NCBI GenBank assembly: GCA_963575745.1
Contig: CAUYUJ010004560.1
Coordinates: 1-64,000 of the forward strand
DNA: 64,000 nucleotides
From: Prorocentrum cordatum
Lineage: Eukaryota; Sar; Dinophyceae; Prorocentrales; Prorocentraceae
Reading direction: 5' to 3'
The position numbers were made by a program, and so were the translations under genes. The notes beneath the pieces are model-generated. The model was not told the DNA's origin. It ran no database searches and saw only the letters and a program-made list of their open reading frames with translations. This document shows, piece after piece, positions 41,071-52,831 of the stretch (position 1 is the stretch's first letter; the number at the start of each line of letters is the position of its first letter).

Positions 41071-41330
41071 AGTGAAGTCCTGTCAAGGTGGCCTGCAAGG
41101 GTCAGGACCCTACGCGAAATCCTCAAGAGTCGAAGTGCGACGTCACCGGGTAAGAGGTAGCATCTGATGTCGGACTGGTCCATGACCTGCGCCCCCAGCA
41201 AGAACTTGCCACTCTCCCGGCCACCATTCTCTGTGGCGCGGTGATCCTGAAGGCCGCACCGACTTGCCACGCGACGTGGCCACCACTCCGCCTGGGGCGG
41301 CCCCCACGCGCAGCCTCTGCTGCCGTCGGC
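41071..41330. other. no gene seen
   Basis: Short spacer. Nothing recognised. Confidence 0.4.
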
Positions 41331-41475
41331 GGAGGAGGAGGAGGAGGACGACGACGACGACGAGGACGACGAGGACGACGAGGACGACGAGGAGGACGAC
41401 GAGGAGGACGACGAGGACGACGACGAGGAGGACGACGAGGACGACGACGAGGACGACGACGAGGACGACGACGAA

Positions 41476-41532
<57 letters not shown>

Positions 41533-41541
41533 GACGACGAG
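41331..41541. repeat. (GAC)n/(GAG)n microsatellite
   Basis: GACGACGAG and GACGAC arrays over 210 bp; Arg, Thr/Asp or Val/Leu polymers in translation are artefacts. Confidence 0.97.
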
Positions 41542-41904
41542 GAGGGGCGGGCGGCGGCCGGGGCCGGGGCGGCCGCGAGGGCTCGCCACGGCCCTCATCG
41601 GACTCCGGCGGCGGCGCCGCCAGCGATCCCGCCAGCGGCGCGCCCCGCCCAGGGACCTGCAGGGACAGCTGGAGCAAAGTGCGGCCGCTCTATAGCGCGA
41701 GTCGAGAAGCGGCAGAAGTCGCTAAGCCTTGACAGTCCTTCCTTCTATGGGTTATGCTGCAAATGCCAAAATATCGCGTCGATTCCATTGAGTCTGACGT
41801 TGTACGCCAGTGTGCGGCCACACTGCACCGCTGTAGCGCCCTGTGATGCTGATCCGCCCCTTCCCTCAACGGCGCGCCCAGGGGGGAAGTTGGGGGGGTG
41901 CAGG

Positions 41905-42010
41905 CGTTCTCAGAAGACGGCGGGCCGCTCAGAAACCCCCGGGCCGCCTGGGTTTCTGAGGCGCCGCCTGTCTTCGGAAAAGGTCGTCAGAAACCCGTGG
42001 GTTTTCTGAA
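41905..42010. repeat. hairpin-forming palindromes around CTCAGAAACCC
   Basis: CTCAGAAACCC (41928-41938) pairs with GGGTTTCTGAG (41950-41960), and GAAGAC/GTCTTC extend the arms. A second hairpin CAGAAACCC-GTG-GGTTTTCTG follows at 41988-42008. Confidence 0.75.
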
Positions 42011-44091
42011 CCCTCGAAGAAAACAACAAACAAACGCCCCCCCCTTGCCCCCCCTCTGGGCACGCCGCCGACTCCTACCCGCAACGCGCGCGTGATTTTC
42101 GGCACGCGAGGACCCCACAGCCTGCGTCCGACCCTGAGCGGTGGCAGGGCAGCACGGGCTCCTAGCGCAGTGACGTCCTGCGGTCGCTCAGCTCCACTAC
42201 GTAGGTGGACGACAGCAGCTCCTCGGCCCCGGAAGCCGATTCTCTGATAATCTCCGACCCAGCTTGTGATGTCGACCCCCTCTTCGTGCCCACAGCCCGC
42301 GCGTCCCTTTCAGCACGCGACCGCCGCAGAGCTCGTACGGGCCCCCTCCCCGACAGGTGAACACAGCTCTTGCCCTGCAAGCCCGCGGCGCAAGCCTCCG
42401 GTGGCCGCGCGCAGCCTCGCCGGACTGGCCTGAACACGGCCAGGACAAAGTGCGGCCCCCCCTCTTGCCAGCACGCGCAAGCGCAAGGGCGAAGCGGAGA
42501 GGGGCCATGAGAGCACACAGCCCCCGAGGCTGCGAATAGGACTGCGAGGGCAGCTGGGGTCGTCGGCAGTCTGCGAGGTTCTGAGGAAACCCGCTGCAGG
42601 CGCCTTCGGATTATTACTTTACACACTACTCAACGAGACCGCCGCGGTTGGGCTGCGGGGGTGGGTCGCGGGCGGGTCGCGGCCAGCACGCGCGCGCAGG
42701 TGCGAAAAGGAGAAGAGCAAGAAACATATCATCACCGACTGGTTCCCCACCCTGCCACGCCGACGTCCCAGGAAGTTGTGGGCACGGGCCAGGGCGACAA
42801 GATTGGTGGACATCCGCCGCGAATGGCCATGTCATTCTGGGCCAACCGTGGCTATTCCAGGGAGGCCATGCACCGATTGCGAGCCCTCGAACGGCCTGGC
42901 CCGCGGCGGCGAATGCGGATGCGCATCGTCGCCCGACGGGTGCGCGTCTCTGCGCCGCGAGTGATCGAACCGCGGCCTGATTGATGTGTGGAGGGAAAGG
43001 GCCGCGGAGCATGGGCAACGAGCAGTCTACTGCAGGAGCCCCAGGCCTTCGACGACTCTGCAGTGCCATCCCAGCGGAGGAGGAAGGATGTGGAGGATGA
43101 GGAGGTCCACAGCTTTTCTCGCCAGGGAACGCCGTTGGTGAGATCACCACCTTGGGCCCGCCCGACCCTGCAGTCAAGCTAATACAAGAAGGAACGGTCA
43201 GTAGGGAACGAAACCCATTTGTCGGGCCCCAAACAGCGAGCCCCTTCCAGACGCGAGCCGTCCCTTACTCCAGCGCGTTGACTGTATGGCTGGAGGCAAC
43301 CAGATAGGGGGGTGATGGGCACCATCCGCACATCAGCCCGAACGTCCTCGCGGCTCCCGGAGGGCGAAAAGGGGGATGTTATCCTTATCCTCCTTCTCCT
43401 CCTCCGTGCGCACGAGTTGCGGACGATGAGTCTCGCGCCCGCCGCCGGGCTCGCTGGAGCTGGGGGCCGCGCCTACCCAGCGAGGCGCGAGAGGGGGAGA
43501 AAGAGGACGAAGAGAAAACAGAAAAAGAGGCGCCAGGTTCGCCGCACACATCGTGATGAGCACCACCGACCCGCCAAAGGCGGGCAGCCCCCATGCCTCC
43601 CTGGCACTGCAAGCGCCAGGGAACACAGTTTACCCCACATCGCCGTGAGGGGCACGCGGCGCGTGTTTCCCTGCATGGGTAACCTTGCCCGCCCCCACAT
43701 GCCCCCTTTGCTCAAGGGGGGGCAGGCGGTACACGTCTTGAGCTGTGCCCGCAGGCCGACCCCCCCAACCATACCCTTGCCCTGCGACGTCACGGGAGGG
43801 CCAATGCAGTGGCTGGGGCCTGCCCCAACAAAGGCAAGCACCACGCAGGCCGACGCGGACCGAGATCCACGCCGGCCCAGGGGGGGGTACCCTCGCGGCC
43901 CCAGAACGCCAGGTCCGCGAAGGACCTGAGACGGCAGACCCGTACCACAGCGGGACCACCGCTAGAGTACGGGGGGGGCCGCCCCTGGCCCGCCGAGCTG
44001 CCCCCGCGCAGGCGACGTCTTGGCGGATTTCAGTTCCCCCAGGGGCCCCGATGCGCCGCCCACGCATCGAGGTCACCCCCTGGGGGCTCCT
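42011..44091. other. no firm gene
   Basis: On the minus strand at about 42180-42300 a frame ends SEIIRESASGAEELLSSTYV-VELSDRR then stop and could be a terminal exon. On the plus strand at about 42820 ANGHVILGQPWLFQ is noted. Neither could be assigned. 43860-44000 is very GC-rich. Confidence 0.3.
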
Positions 44092-44133
44092 CCTCCTCCT
44101 CCTCCTCCTCCTCCTCCTCCTCCTCCTCCTCCG

Positions 44134-44229
<96 letters not shown>

Positions 44230-44341
44230 TATCATCCTCATCCTCATCCTCATCCTCATTATCATCATCATCATCATCATCAGTATGATGATGATCATCA
44301 TCAGCAGCATCATTATCGGCATCAGCATCAGCATCAGCATC

Positions 44342-44375
<34 letters not shown>

Positions 44376-44583
44376 GTATGATGATGATCATCATCACCAT
44401 CACCATCATAATCACCACTACCATCACCATCACCAGCATCAGCATCAGCATCACCAGCATCAGCATCTTCTTGGTCAGCATCGTCACCATCGTTACCACC
44501 GTCATCAACATCATGATCATCATCATCATCATCCTCATCATCTTCATCAACATCATCACCATCACAATCATCATCGGCGTCAC

Positions 44584-44621
<38 letters not shown>

Positions 44622-44694
44622 GCATCAGCATCAGCATCAGCATCAGCATCAAGATCATCATCAGCACCAGCACCAGCACCAGCATCAGCATCAG

Positions 44695-44736
<42 letters not shown>

Positions 44737-44880
44737 TTTCATCTTCATTAGCATCAGCAGCAGCAGCATTAGCATCTTCATCATCATCATTGTCGTCGTC
44801 GTCGTCGTCGTCCCGCCTTCCCTCCCTCCAGCCTCCTCCTTCATCTCCTCCGCCTCCTCCTCCTCCTCCTCCTCCTCCTC
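44092..44880. repeat. (TCC)n, (ATC)n and (GTC)n compound microsatellite
   Basis: TCC at 44092-44131, ATC with CATCAG variants to about 44790, GTC at 44790-44812, TCC at 44850-44880. Poly-His, poly-Ile and poly-Ser frames are artefacts. Confidence 0.97.
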
Positions 44881-45477
44881 CCTCCTTGAGAACGCGGGAA
44901 CTTCAAATCACAAGGCGCTAAGCGCGCTGTGGTGCCGCGAAGCCCGGGCAGGCCCTGAGCAAGGGCGCGCCCGCGCTGCGTGGCCAGCACCAGCCCCGAC
45001 AGGACCGTGCTCGCTCAGCGCCAGGGAATGGAACGGAACGGACTGAGGCGGAGGGAAAGGAGATGCAGGAGAGGCTAGAGTCTAGAGGCTAGTCATTGAG
45101 AGGCAACTCCTGGGAGATCTCCGCAAGCACGAGTGGGGGCGATCAAACCACGCTAGGCCGGATTGCACCTGGGGCTAGGCTGGATAGAACGGGGTTGGGC
45201 CGGTTCAAACACGGATATAGAGCGCCGATGTTGAATCAAACCTCCAGGAGCTGAATCGGAAGAAGGGGGACGAAGGAGGAGCAGCAGGCGAAGAGAGGGA
45301 CAAGGAGTACGGGAGGAGAAGGAGGACAAGAGCGAGGCTGAGGAAGAAGAGGAGGCGCAGCATCAGCAGCCGTGCGATGGAGGCAACAAGCACCTGGCGA
45401 ACGGTCTGTGCAGGGCACGAGGTAGGCTAGAGCACGGCATCAACCAATGCTGAAGTACGGTCGGGAGCCCGTGGATG
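44881..45477. other. no gene seen
   Basis: 45150-45215 has repeated CTAGGC/GGGCCGG-TT words. Nothing else recognised. Confidence 0.4.
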
Positions 45478-45647
45478 AGGAACCATTGGATAAGGAATCA
45501 AGTGGAAAACCAGCTGAGGATTGGCAATGAACATCGCCGCCGCCCCCGTCTGATCAGGAACTATCCAGGGTCTGAAGCCTCCTGGGCACACTCCTCAACG
45601 CACGCCCCCACCGCAGGCTCACAGGCCCGATAGTGGAGCCACGCTGG

Positions 45648-45717
<70 letters not shown>
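45478..45717. repeat. dispersed repeat family G copy 2, then (CA)n
   Basis: 45478-45612 is related to 22280-22440 (GATAAGGAATC, ACATCGCCGCCGCC, AGGGTCTG, ACTCCTCAACGCACGCCCCC). (CA)n follows at 45651-45717. Confidence 0.6.
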
Positions 45718-45719
<2 letters not shown>

Positions 45720-46900
45720 GACGCGACATGTGAATCGCATCGCGTCTGTGTGTGTGTCTGTCAAGGCAGAGTAAGCCCTAGTTCTGCCAGGGAGAGGCGC
45801 AGCAGAAGCGTAGAGGAGGGAGGGAGCGATGCCCGCACCCAGCGTTGAGATCTGCCCTGAAGAAGTGTCGGAGACTCTTCTGAATGCGTCTTCAAAGTTC
45901 CCCGATCGGCTCTTGAGATGTTGACAGACGCCACCCGACCTCCAAAACATGGCCCCCAGATGACGAGGGCGTGGAAGAGGGCCAGACCCACCCGCGGGGC
46001 TCACGAGGCCCGTGCACATCATTCGCGTCCGTCTCTGCTAGCTCTGAACCCTGCCCGTGTCCAGCTCGTCGGGCCAGACCCCAGGCAGCTGCGAACAGGC
46101 CAGGGGCCGACCGACCAAGCATGGCAGAACATCAATGCGTCGACTACTGGCCTCGGTCAGACATCAACGGACCGCAGCCCCCCCGCAATGACGGCATCTC
46201 CCCCCGCGTCCCGCGCCCTCCCCTCCCCCTTCTTCATGGACATGTTCACAAAACCGAACCGAGCCTCTCTTGGGTCCCGTAAATCGCTGGGAACTTCGAA
46301 ACTGGGCTCTGAAGGCAGTCTCTGAAGAGCCCGGCGATGGTGCCCAGACATGAGCCATGCAGTGCGTGCTCCGAGCTGTTCAAGCAGCGTGAGGGGCTGG
46401 ATCGCATGAGGAGGTCGGAATGGGCTGTCCTGCGCTAATTATGCTGGGGCCGGGCGAGGTTGGCATGGGGGCTGGCTTACCAAGCATCCTGGGGCCCCAG
46501 ACACGCGACGTCCTAATTTGTTCGCATACGGGGTACCTGGAAACCCCAACACTTTCCGCGGGACTGGCTTTTCAATCTGAGTAGTTGTTTGACGGTCCCG
46601 AGGCCAGGCAAGGGTCCCCAGGGGCCGAAAACGGCAAAACAGCCTGCTGCGTTGAATTTTCCACGATGCGAGGAGCATGTCTACGTAAACATCCTGGGGT
46701 AGGCGCCGTGAGCGGAGCGCGGGCCAGGTCGACTGCTGTCACGGGCGGCCGCTTGCCAACTACGAGGGCTGCGGCTGGGCCGCCTCTCACTCCTCCGCGG
46801 GGTCGGGCCACTCCTGCCCCGGCGGCACTCGAGGCCGAGATGAGGCGGACGACGGGGAGGCAGGGTGAGGTGGGAAAAGGGGAGAGGGAACGCAATAAAA
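45718..46900. other. no gene seen
   Basis: Ordinary sequence on both strands with no recognised exon. Confidence 0.4.
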
Positions 46901-47042
46901 ATCCGCCGACCCTTCGGCGTGTTTGTCGTCGTCCCGACAGGTCCCTGGGGGGGTCGCCAGCGGGGTCGTGGGGGAGGTCCCGCATTCAGGGTCGGCGGCA
47001 CTGGCCGTAAGACCTTCGCAATAATCCGCCGATCCGGCGTGT
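46901..47042. repeat. hairpin motifs A and B at close spacing
   Basis: Motif A (ATCCGCCGACCCTTCGGCGT) at 46901, motif B (CAGGGTCGGCGGCACTGGCC, then GTAAGACCTTCGCAAT) at 46987-47023, and a second A-like ATCCGCCGATCCGGCGTG directly after. The smallest A-to-B unit in the window. Confidence 0.65.
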
Positions 47043-47099
47043 GAGTTTCAAGGAGTCTCAGCTACAGCCTCGAGGCTGAGCCTCAGCCTCTGGGGGGGT

Positions 47100-48420
47100 T
47101 GCCGGGGTGGCTCTGCCGGGGAAGGGGGGGTGGGGGGGGGGGGGTGCGAGTTTCCGGCGGATGCGTTTTTTGACACCCCTCACAAGGATCGTGGCCTCCG
47201 AGGGGGTTCCGAACTCGAGTACCACCCCTCCCGCACCAAGAGGCTCCGAGGAGGCCTCCAAGAGGCCCCAAGGGGCGCAGAAGAGGCCCCCAAGAAGCCC
47301 CAAGAGGCTCCCAAGAGACCCCCAAGAGGCCCTCTAGTGGCCCCAAGAGGCCCAAGAGGCCCCCAAGAAGCCCCAAGAGGCGCCCAAGAGGCCCCCAGAA
47401 GTCCCAGCCAACCACGAGATCCCAACCAGCATCCATGAGGCCTCTGACCCACCACCCACGCACGGTGGCGGGATAGGCCGACGGCCACTGGATCCGCCGC
47501 CCCCTGCTTGCAGGGGTGCACGGCGTGCTGGATGTTTCAGGTTTTGGTTTTGGTTCTTTTTCCAAAAGAACTCCCCCAGTGGGCTCCGGCACGTCCCGCC
47601 GGGGTCCCGGGAGGAAGCCGAAAGGACCTCAATCCGGAAAAAAATCCTCCAAAAAACTGCCGTTTCGCTCGGGACATCCTCAAAAAATCGCGAATATGGC
47701 CCAAGATGGCCTCCAAGTCCGCCCGAGATGGTCCAAGACGGCCTCCAAAACGGCCCAAGAGAGTCCAAGACGGCCCAAGACGGCCCAAGAGGCCCCCCAG
47801 AGGCCTCCCAGACGGCCCAAGAGGCCTCCAAGAGGTCCTCCAGGAGAGTCCGAAGAGGCCAAAATCATTGATTTTTCCTTGGTTTTTGAAGGATTCTGGC
47901 ATTTGCGCCTTTTCGGCTCTCCGACGGCTCGAGACGGCCCAAGAAGCCCCCAAGATCGCCCAAGAGGCCCCCAAGAGAGCCCCATGATGGCCCAAGTGGC
48001 CTCCAAGATGGCCCCTAGAGGGCCCCAAGAGGGCCCAAGAGGCCTCCAACACGCCCAAGATGGCCTCCCAGACGCCCAAGATGGCCTCCAAGACGGCCCT
48101 GGAGCATTCCAAGCGGGCCCCAAGTCGGCCCATAGAGGCCCCCCAAACGGCTTCCGACGGCTTCAGACGTGCCAGGAACCCACCAAGATGGCCGAAGTTG
48201 GCTCGAAGCTGGCCCGAGACGGCCCAAAAAGCCCCAAAGATCGCCCAAAGCTTGCCCAAGAGGCCTCCAAGACGGCCAAGATGACCTTCAAGATGCCCAC
48301 GTGTTCCCCGAAGGCTTTCCAAACCGATTCGGGGAACACGTGGTCCGATAGCTTGGCAGGTCTGGCCTCAACGTTCGGCCACATAGGCGCTTCCAAAAAG
48401 GCAGGGGGCGGCGGTGATTC
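47100..48420. repeat. GGCCCAAGA-rich degenerate repeat (family F), copy 3
   Basis: Over 1.2 kb of CCAAGAGGCCC/GGCCCAAGATGGCCTCC units with a core at 47855-47935 (AAATCATTGATTTTTCCTTG, GGATTCTGGCATTTGCGCC) matching the cores at 15705 and 17430. A palindrome, CCCACGTGTTCCCCGAA...TTCGGGGAACACGTGG, lies at 48296-48343. Confidence 0.75.
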
Positions 48421-48869
48421 GCCGTAGGCGTCTTCGATAAATGCTGAGTGAGAGGAGGGGAGGGAAAAAGAGAGGAGGGACGAGGGCGAAGAAGGATCAC
48501 ATCAGTCGGAGCGCCCCAGATCGGCGGCACTGGCCGAAGGCCACTACAATAGCCATACGGTCAGGAACTGTTGTATGTCCTGTCGCGGCGGCAGCCCCAG
48601 CGACACGCAGACGATATGCCTTGCATGCGGATTAGCGTGTCGTTCTGCTCCGTGGAGCGGGAGGCTCGGAACTGCCCGGGACGTTGACGCTTGGGATTGG
48701 GGACGTGGATAGCGCGTCGCGTCGAAGCGTGGTGGGCCAGAACCTGCGGAGCCACACGTCAAGCCAACGTTCTGTACCGTATTGCTTGTTCTCAACCGTC
48801 CTGTTGTGTTTTGTCCTCGCTTTGAATCCGCAGCGCCCCGCGCCACCTCACCCCTCACCTCCTCCCCAC
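48421..48869. other. no gene; hairpin motif B
   Basis: ATCGGCGGCACTGGCCGAAG at 48520 is a diverged motif B. Nothing coding recognised. Confidence 0.45.
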
Positions 48870-49530
48870 AAGCTTCGTACCCTCATCGGGAACTGCACCG
48901 AAGGCCCCAGTGGCAGCGCTCGTATGCTGTACCCCCTCCCACTTTCGCACGCCCTCGCACGCTTCGTGGTCCCATAGGGAACTCCACCGAAAGCCCCAGT
49001 GGCAGCGCCCGTACGCGGTACCACCCCCCAATGTCGTACACCACTCACATGCTTCGTGGCTCCATAGGGAGCCCCACCGAAAGTTCCAATAGAAACGCCC
49101 GTACGCGGTACCATGCCCCAGCCTTCAAGCACCCCTCCCACGCTTCCTGGCCCGTGAAGGAGCTCAACCGAAGGCACCAATGGCAGCGCCCACGCACCGC
49201 ACCCCCTCCCACTTTCACACACCACTTGCACGCTTCGCGGCCTCAAGTTGAACAAGAAGACCGAAGGCCCCAAGGGCAACGCCCGTCTGCGGAACCACCA
49301 CCCCGCACTTTCGCACACCCCTCGCACGCTTCGTGGCCTCATAACGAACTCCAGCGAAAACCCAAGCGGCAACGCCCGTATGCTGTACCCCCCCCCGCAC
49401 TTCCGCAAACCCTTCACACGGTTCGTGGCCCAATATTGAGCTCCACCGAAAGTCCTAGTGGCAGCGCCCGTGCGCGATACTACCCCCCGAACTTTCGCAC
49501 ACCCATCCAACGCTGCGTGGCCCTGGACCC
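48870..49530. repeat. old, diverged array of the 90 bp satellite (inverted relative to 62.7 kb)
   Basis: Seven units, each marked by CACCGAAAG(C/T)CC..(A)GTGGCAGCGC, start at about 48897, 48986, 49077, 49168, 49259, 49351 and 49446 and contain GCTTCGTGGC.CC.ATA. The order of words is the reverse complement of the 62672-63955 array. Confidence 0.75.
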
Positions 49531-49964
49531 TCCTCTGCCGCTGCTCTCACAAGTTCGAGCCGTGCAAAGCCAAGGGAACGACGGAAGAGGACGACGGCAA
49601 ACCATAGATTAAGCTACAGCCAACAAGTTGCAGGCGAACGCATCGTCACGTACTTCTGGCTCTACTCGGTTCTTCTTTGTTCACTTGCATCTGCCACCGT
49701 CCTGCCCAAGTCTGAGCCAGGGGTAGAACCACTGGACAAACAACCGAAGAGTCAGCCCTCGATTCGAAGACCCTCCAGAAGGAGCATGGAACGGAACGAT
49801 GTGTACCCTCTCCACTTCGCCCCTGGAAGCACCGGGAAAGAGCGCGACGACGTGCAGGCCTGGCCGAGAGGATCCCCGCCGGCCCCTCCCTGCGCAACAC
49901 TTTCGCCTTCTTCGCCTCCACCACGAACGCCCGCGACCTGCACCGCCCCGTGCGGGCACCTGCT
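49531..49964. other. no firm gene
   Basis: A minus-strand segment at about 49850-49950 (RSRAFVVEAKKAKVLRREGP) looks exon-like beside the TCC tract; unassigned. Confidence 0.3.
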
Positions 49965-50030
49965 CCCTCCTCCTCCTCCTCCTCCTCCTCCTCCTCCTCC
50001 TCCTCCTCCTCCTCCTCCTCCTCCTCCTCC
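49965..50030. repeat. (TCC)n microsatellite
   Basis: Pure TCC triplets. Confidence 0.97.
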
Positions 50031-51303
50031 CCTGCATGCCTGCCCCTGCATGCCTGCCCCTGCTCCCGCCTCTGCTCCGCCGCCGCTCTGCGCCCGCTCC
50101 GCCGCCCGCCCCCCCCCGCTCCTGCTCCTCCTCCGGCCTCCCCTGCCGCCCACCCCGCCCCCTGCGGCTGCTGCGCCCCCCGCGCCTGCTCCCTGCCCCC
50201 CCCCCTTTCCTCCTGCGCCTCACCCCAACGCTCCTGCTGCCCCTCCCCTTTCCGATCCGTCTCGGTCGCTGGCCGGCTGCGGTCACAGGAGAGCCGCAGG
50301 CGGGTCTGAGGCCACGGGGCCCCTCTTGGGGAGGCGCACGGGGGAGAAGCCCTTTGACCCCCCAGCCATGCCCTGAAGGAGGGGAGATGATGACGACGAG
50401 AAGAGAAACAAGGATGAGGGGAAACGGAGGAGAAGGAACATGAAGAGCAGCAGGAGGGTGGGCAGGGGGGGATGAGTCTGGCTACTATGAGGAGAAGGAG
50501 GAGCCAAGAGAAACAGGAGCTGGTATGAGCAGGTGACCCCTGCCTCCCCCCCCGACAGACAATGGACAGTGGCAAACAGTGGACGATGGAGAAGCCGCGA
50601 AGCCCCTCCATCGCATCTCGCCTGCTCTAGTCAGATACCACGACTCCATCGCTCCATCCCCGCAATCGACCCCCTTGCACTGGTTTCCCCTTTCATCGGT
50701 CTTCACCTCATTGCGGAGGCCACTTGCTGGGTACACATCTGGGAGGTCACCGTGCCTGGCCATACGAGGGAGCACTGGAAAAAACATGCGGCCTGATGCC
50801 ATTCCAGCTGCCGCCAAGGCCGGCCACGTCAGATGGCCGACTCGGGAAACCCTGGATCCGACATGTTGTCGCTGAAGCACGTGGTGGGCCACACGAAAAC
50901 AACTCTACCGAAACGGTCGTCTCGGAGGTCGTCTCGGAGCGATCCGACGTCCTGCCAGACCGGGGCCCCAGGAGGGCCAGGCAGACGGGCGATGCGACTC
51001 GCGGGCACTTGAGCTGTCGAGCGCACTTCCGCCGCCTTCCGCCGACCTCCCGCGGGCTTCCGCCTGCGAGCCCGCCGCAGTCTTGCTTCTGCCGCCTTCC
51101 GCCAGCCCTCCGCCGAATCCAGGGGTGCGCCGAAGGCGAAGCCCTTGCTGGAGCGCGTCACATGCATCTAGCTCCCTGGTAGCGCCCCTTTCCATCCTTC
51201 CATCGCCCCTCCCCTGCCTAGAGTAAACACAGCTGCACACACAAACAAACACACACACACAAACACAAAACACTTTTTTATATATATATATATATATACA
51301 CAT
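50031..51303. other. no gene seen
   Basis: 50030-50270 is C-rich. 50920-51110 has TCGTCTCGGAGG and CCGCCTTCCGCC degenerate repeats. (CA)n/(TA)n lies at 51237-51300. Confidence 0.4.
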
Positions 51304-51405
51304 TCACAAGATCAAAATCGTTGGAACTCCGCGCGGATTCCTTTGGATTGGCGCTGGACTCCCTCCCCGCGACGATCCGCGAAATCCGCGCGGGCCCCAA
51401 GCATT
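51304..51405. mobile_element. family A element, diverged or rearranged copy
   Basis: GGAACTCCGCGCGGATTCCT, GGATTGGCGCTGGACTCCCT, then GATCCGCGAAATCCGCGCGG: both arms are recognisable but the inner palindrome is lost. Confidence 0.55.
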
Positions 51406-51716
51406 GATGCCCAGGCCGTCGCTTCTCCGCCGAGCCCGGCCCCAACACTCGCCATCGCTCGGACGCCCGCCTCCCGCGTTTTTGCTCGACGTCGTGCGTG
51501 CAGTCCTGCGGAGGAGGAGGAGGAGGAGGAGGAGGAGGAGGAGGCGAAGGAGGAGGAGGAGGAGGAGGAGGAGCAGGATGATCCAATCTGCTCCTCGATA
51601 AGGCACACGCCCGAGCGAGTGCAGGCACAATACGCGAGGCGGGCCCCAACGCTCGCCCGGGCTTCGTCCGAGGCAGGACCAGGGGCGGCCGCCTGCGCGC
51701 GCAGCGCGGCCTTTTT
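51406..51716. other. (GGA)n tract, otherwise no gene
   Basis: (GGA)n at 51514-51573. The rest is unassigned. Confidence 0.5.
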
Positions 51717-51872
51717 TGAAGGGGCCCTGGGACACACAAATAAATACACACAAATAAAACGATTCCCCATATTTTCCTATAGTTTCTGGGTTTCTGTCTT
51801 CCCCCCCACTTCCCATATTTTTGCATATTTTCCTGGGAGTCGACGATTCATTGTGTCTGTGTGTTTCTTTTC
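51717..51872. mobile_element. solo arm of the 4611-5122 foldback element
   Basis: It runs from TGAAGGGGCCCTGGGACACA through CGATTCCCCATATTTTCC to GAGTCGACGATTCATTGTGT, collinear with the right arm at 4963-5110 with scattered substitutions. No opposing arm is nearby. Confidence 0.78.
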
Positions 51873-52116
51873 CTCCTGATTTTTGGGGGCTCGAGGGGCC
51901 GCGGCCGCTTGCGCGGGCAAGCGCCTGGGACGCGGGTGTCCCAGTGCGCTTCGCCCCGCCTGCCTCCGTGGAGGCATGATGCGAAGCCGGGACGAAGACA
52001 GCGGGTGAGGATCCATCGAGAATCTCTGAGATCCGGCGGCTCTAGAAGAAGTCTCGGGCGCCGCGGCCTTCTCAGAGCGTTACCGCTCTGAGTGTTCCAG
52101 AACGCTCTGGCACGGA
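51873..52116. other. no gene seen
   Basis: GC-rich; a CAGAGCGTT...AACGCTCTG palindrome lies at 52074-52108. Confidence 0.4.
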
Positions 52117-52142
52117 AATCCGCCGACCCTGTCGGCGTGTGG
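52117..52142. repeat. hairpin motif A
   Basis: AATCCGCCGACCCTGTCGGC then GTGTGG, identical over 24 bases to motif A at 16905. No motif B follows within several kb. Confidence 0.75.
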
Positions 52143-52212
52143 AATGGGTTGTTCTTCTCGTCCGTGCCCCCTTTCCTTTGCCACCTTCTCCGTCTCCTTC
52201 TCGTTCGTCTCT

Positions 52213-52262
52213 CCCTCCTCCTCCTCCTCCTCCTCCTCCTCCTCCTCCTCCTCCTCCTCCCC
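52213..52262. repeat. (TCC)n microsatellite
   Basis: Pure TCC triplets. Confidence 0.96.
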
Positions 52263-52636
52263 ATCCTCTTCCTCCGTCTCTTCCTCCTTCATCGCTTCCT
52301 CCTGCGCAAAGCAAGTGGACTCGAAGTATGCCCTCGTCCTGGCCCCGTCCGAAGGCAGCGACCGCGCCGAGGCAGGGCGCCCGCAACAGAGCAATCATCG
52401 CCGGACGCTGCGCCGCAGCGCTCCCTCCCGGGCGCTGGGCGCCGCTCGCGTCGCCGTGGCGGGGGCGTCGTCGGGAGAGCCCTCTGGGCGCCCTGGCCCG
52501 CGCGAGAGGCCCGGCGTGCTGCAGCGGCAGGGGCGCGGCGCCCTCGCGCCGAGCGGGAGGGCGGCTGCGTCGACGGCCGAAGGGGAGGGGCACGCAGAGG
52601 AAGGCGGGCTGCGAGGCCGGAGGTGCTCTGCCGGCG
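52263..52636. other. GC-rich, no assigned gene
   Basis: All frames are open for long stretches. RAYFESTCFAQEEAMKEEET on the minus strand near 52280-52340 is exon-like but unassigned. Confidence 0.3.
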
Positions 52637-52831
52637 GGGCACTCCAGATTTCGTAACAAAAGGGAGGGGGTCTGGACCCTCCAAGACAAGCCATTTCAGA
52701 CCCCCCCCCCCCGTGGGAGAACCCTCCAGAACATCTTCCCCAGACCCCCCCAGGCCCTCCGAGATAGCCTGGAAGAGACCCCCCCCCCGAAATGAGACGC
52801 CCCTCCCTTTATTACGAAATCTGGAGTACTT
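52637..52831. mobile_element. inverted-repeat element with CACTCCAGATTTCGTAA ends
   Basis: CACTCCAGATTTCGTAACAA then AAGGGAGGGG is mirrored by CCCCTCCCTTTATTACGAAA then TCTGGAGTAC. 195 bp, C-runs inside, only one copy seen. Confidence 0.7.

Noticed and set aside
42800-42870. Retropepsin-like VILGQPWL from an LTR element
   Set aside because: No Asp-Ser/Thr-Gly site, gag, integrase or LTR pair nearby; too short to call.
47200-48400. Repeat protein rich in WG.LGASW (minus strand)
   Set aside because: The frame follows degenerate GGCCCAAGA units and carries no independent coding signal; the same words occur in all three family F copies.
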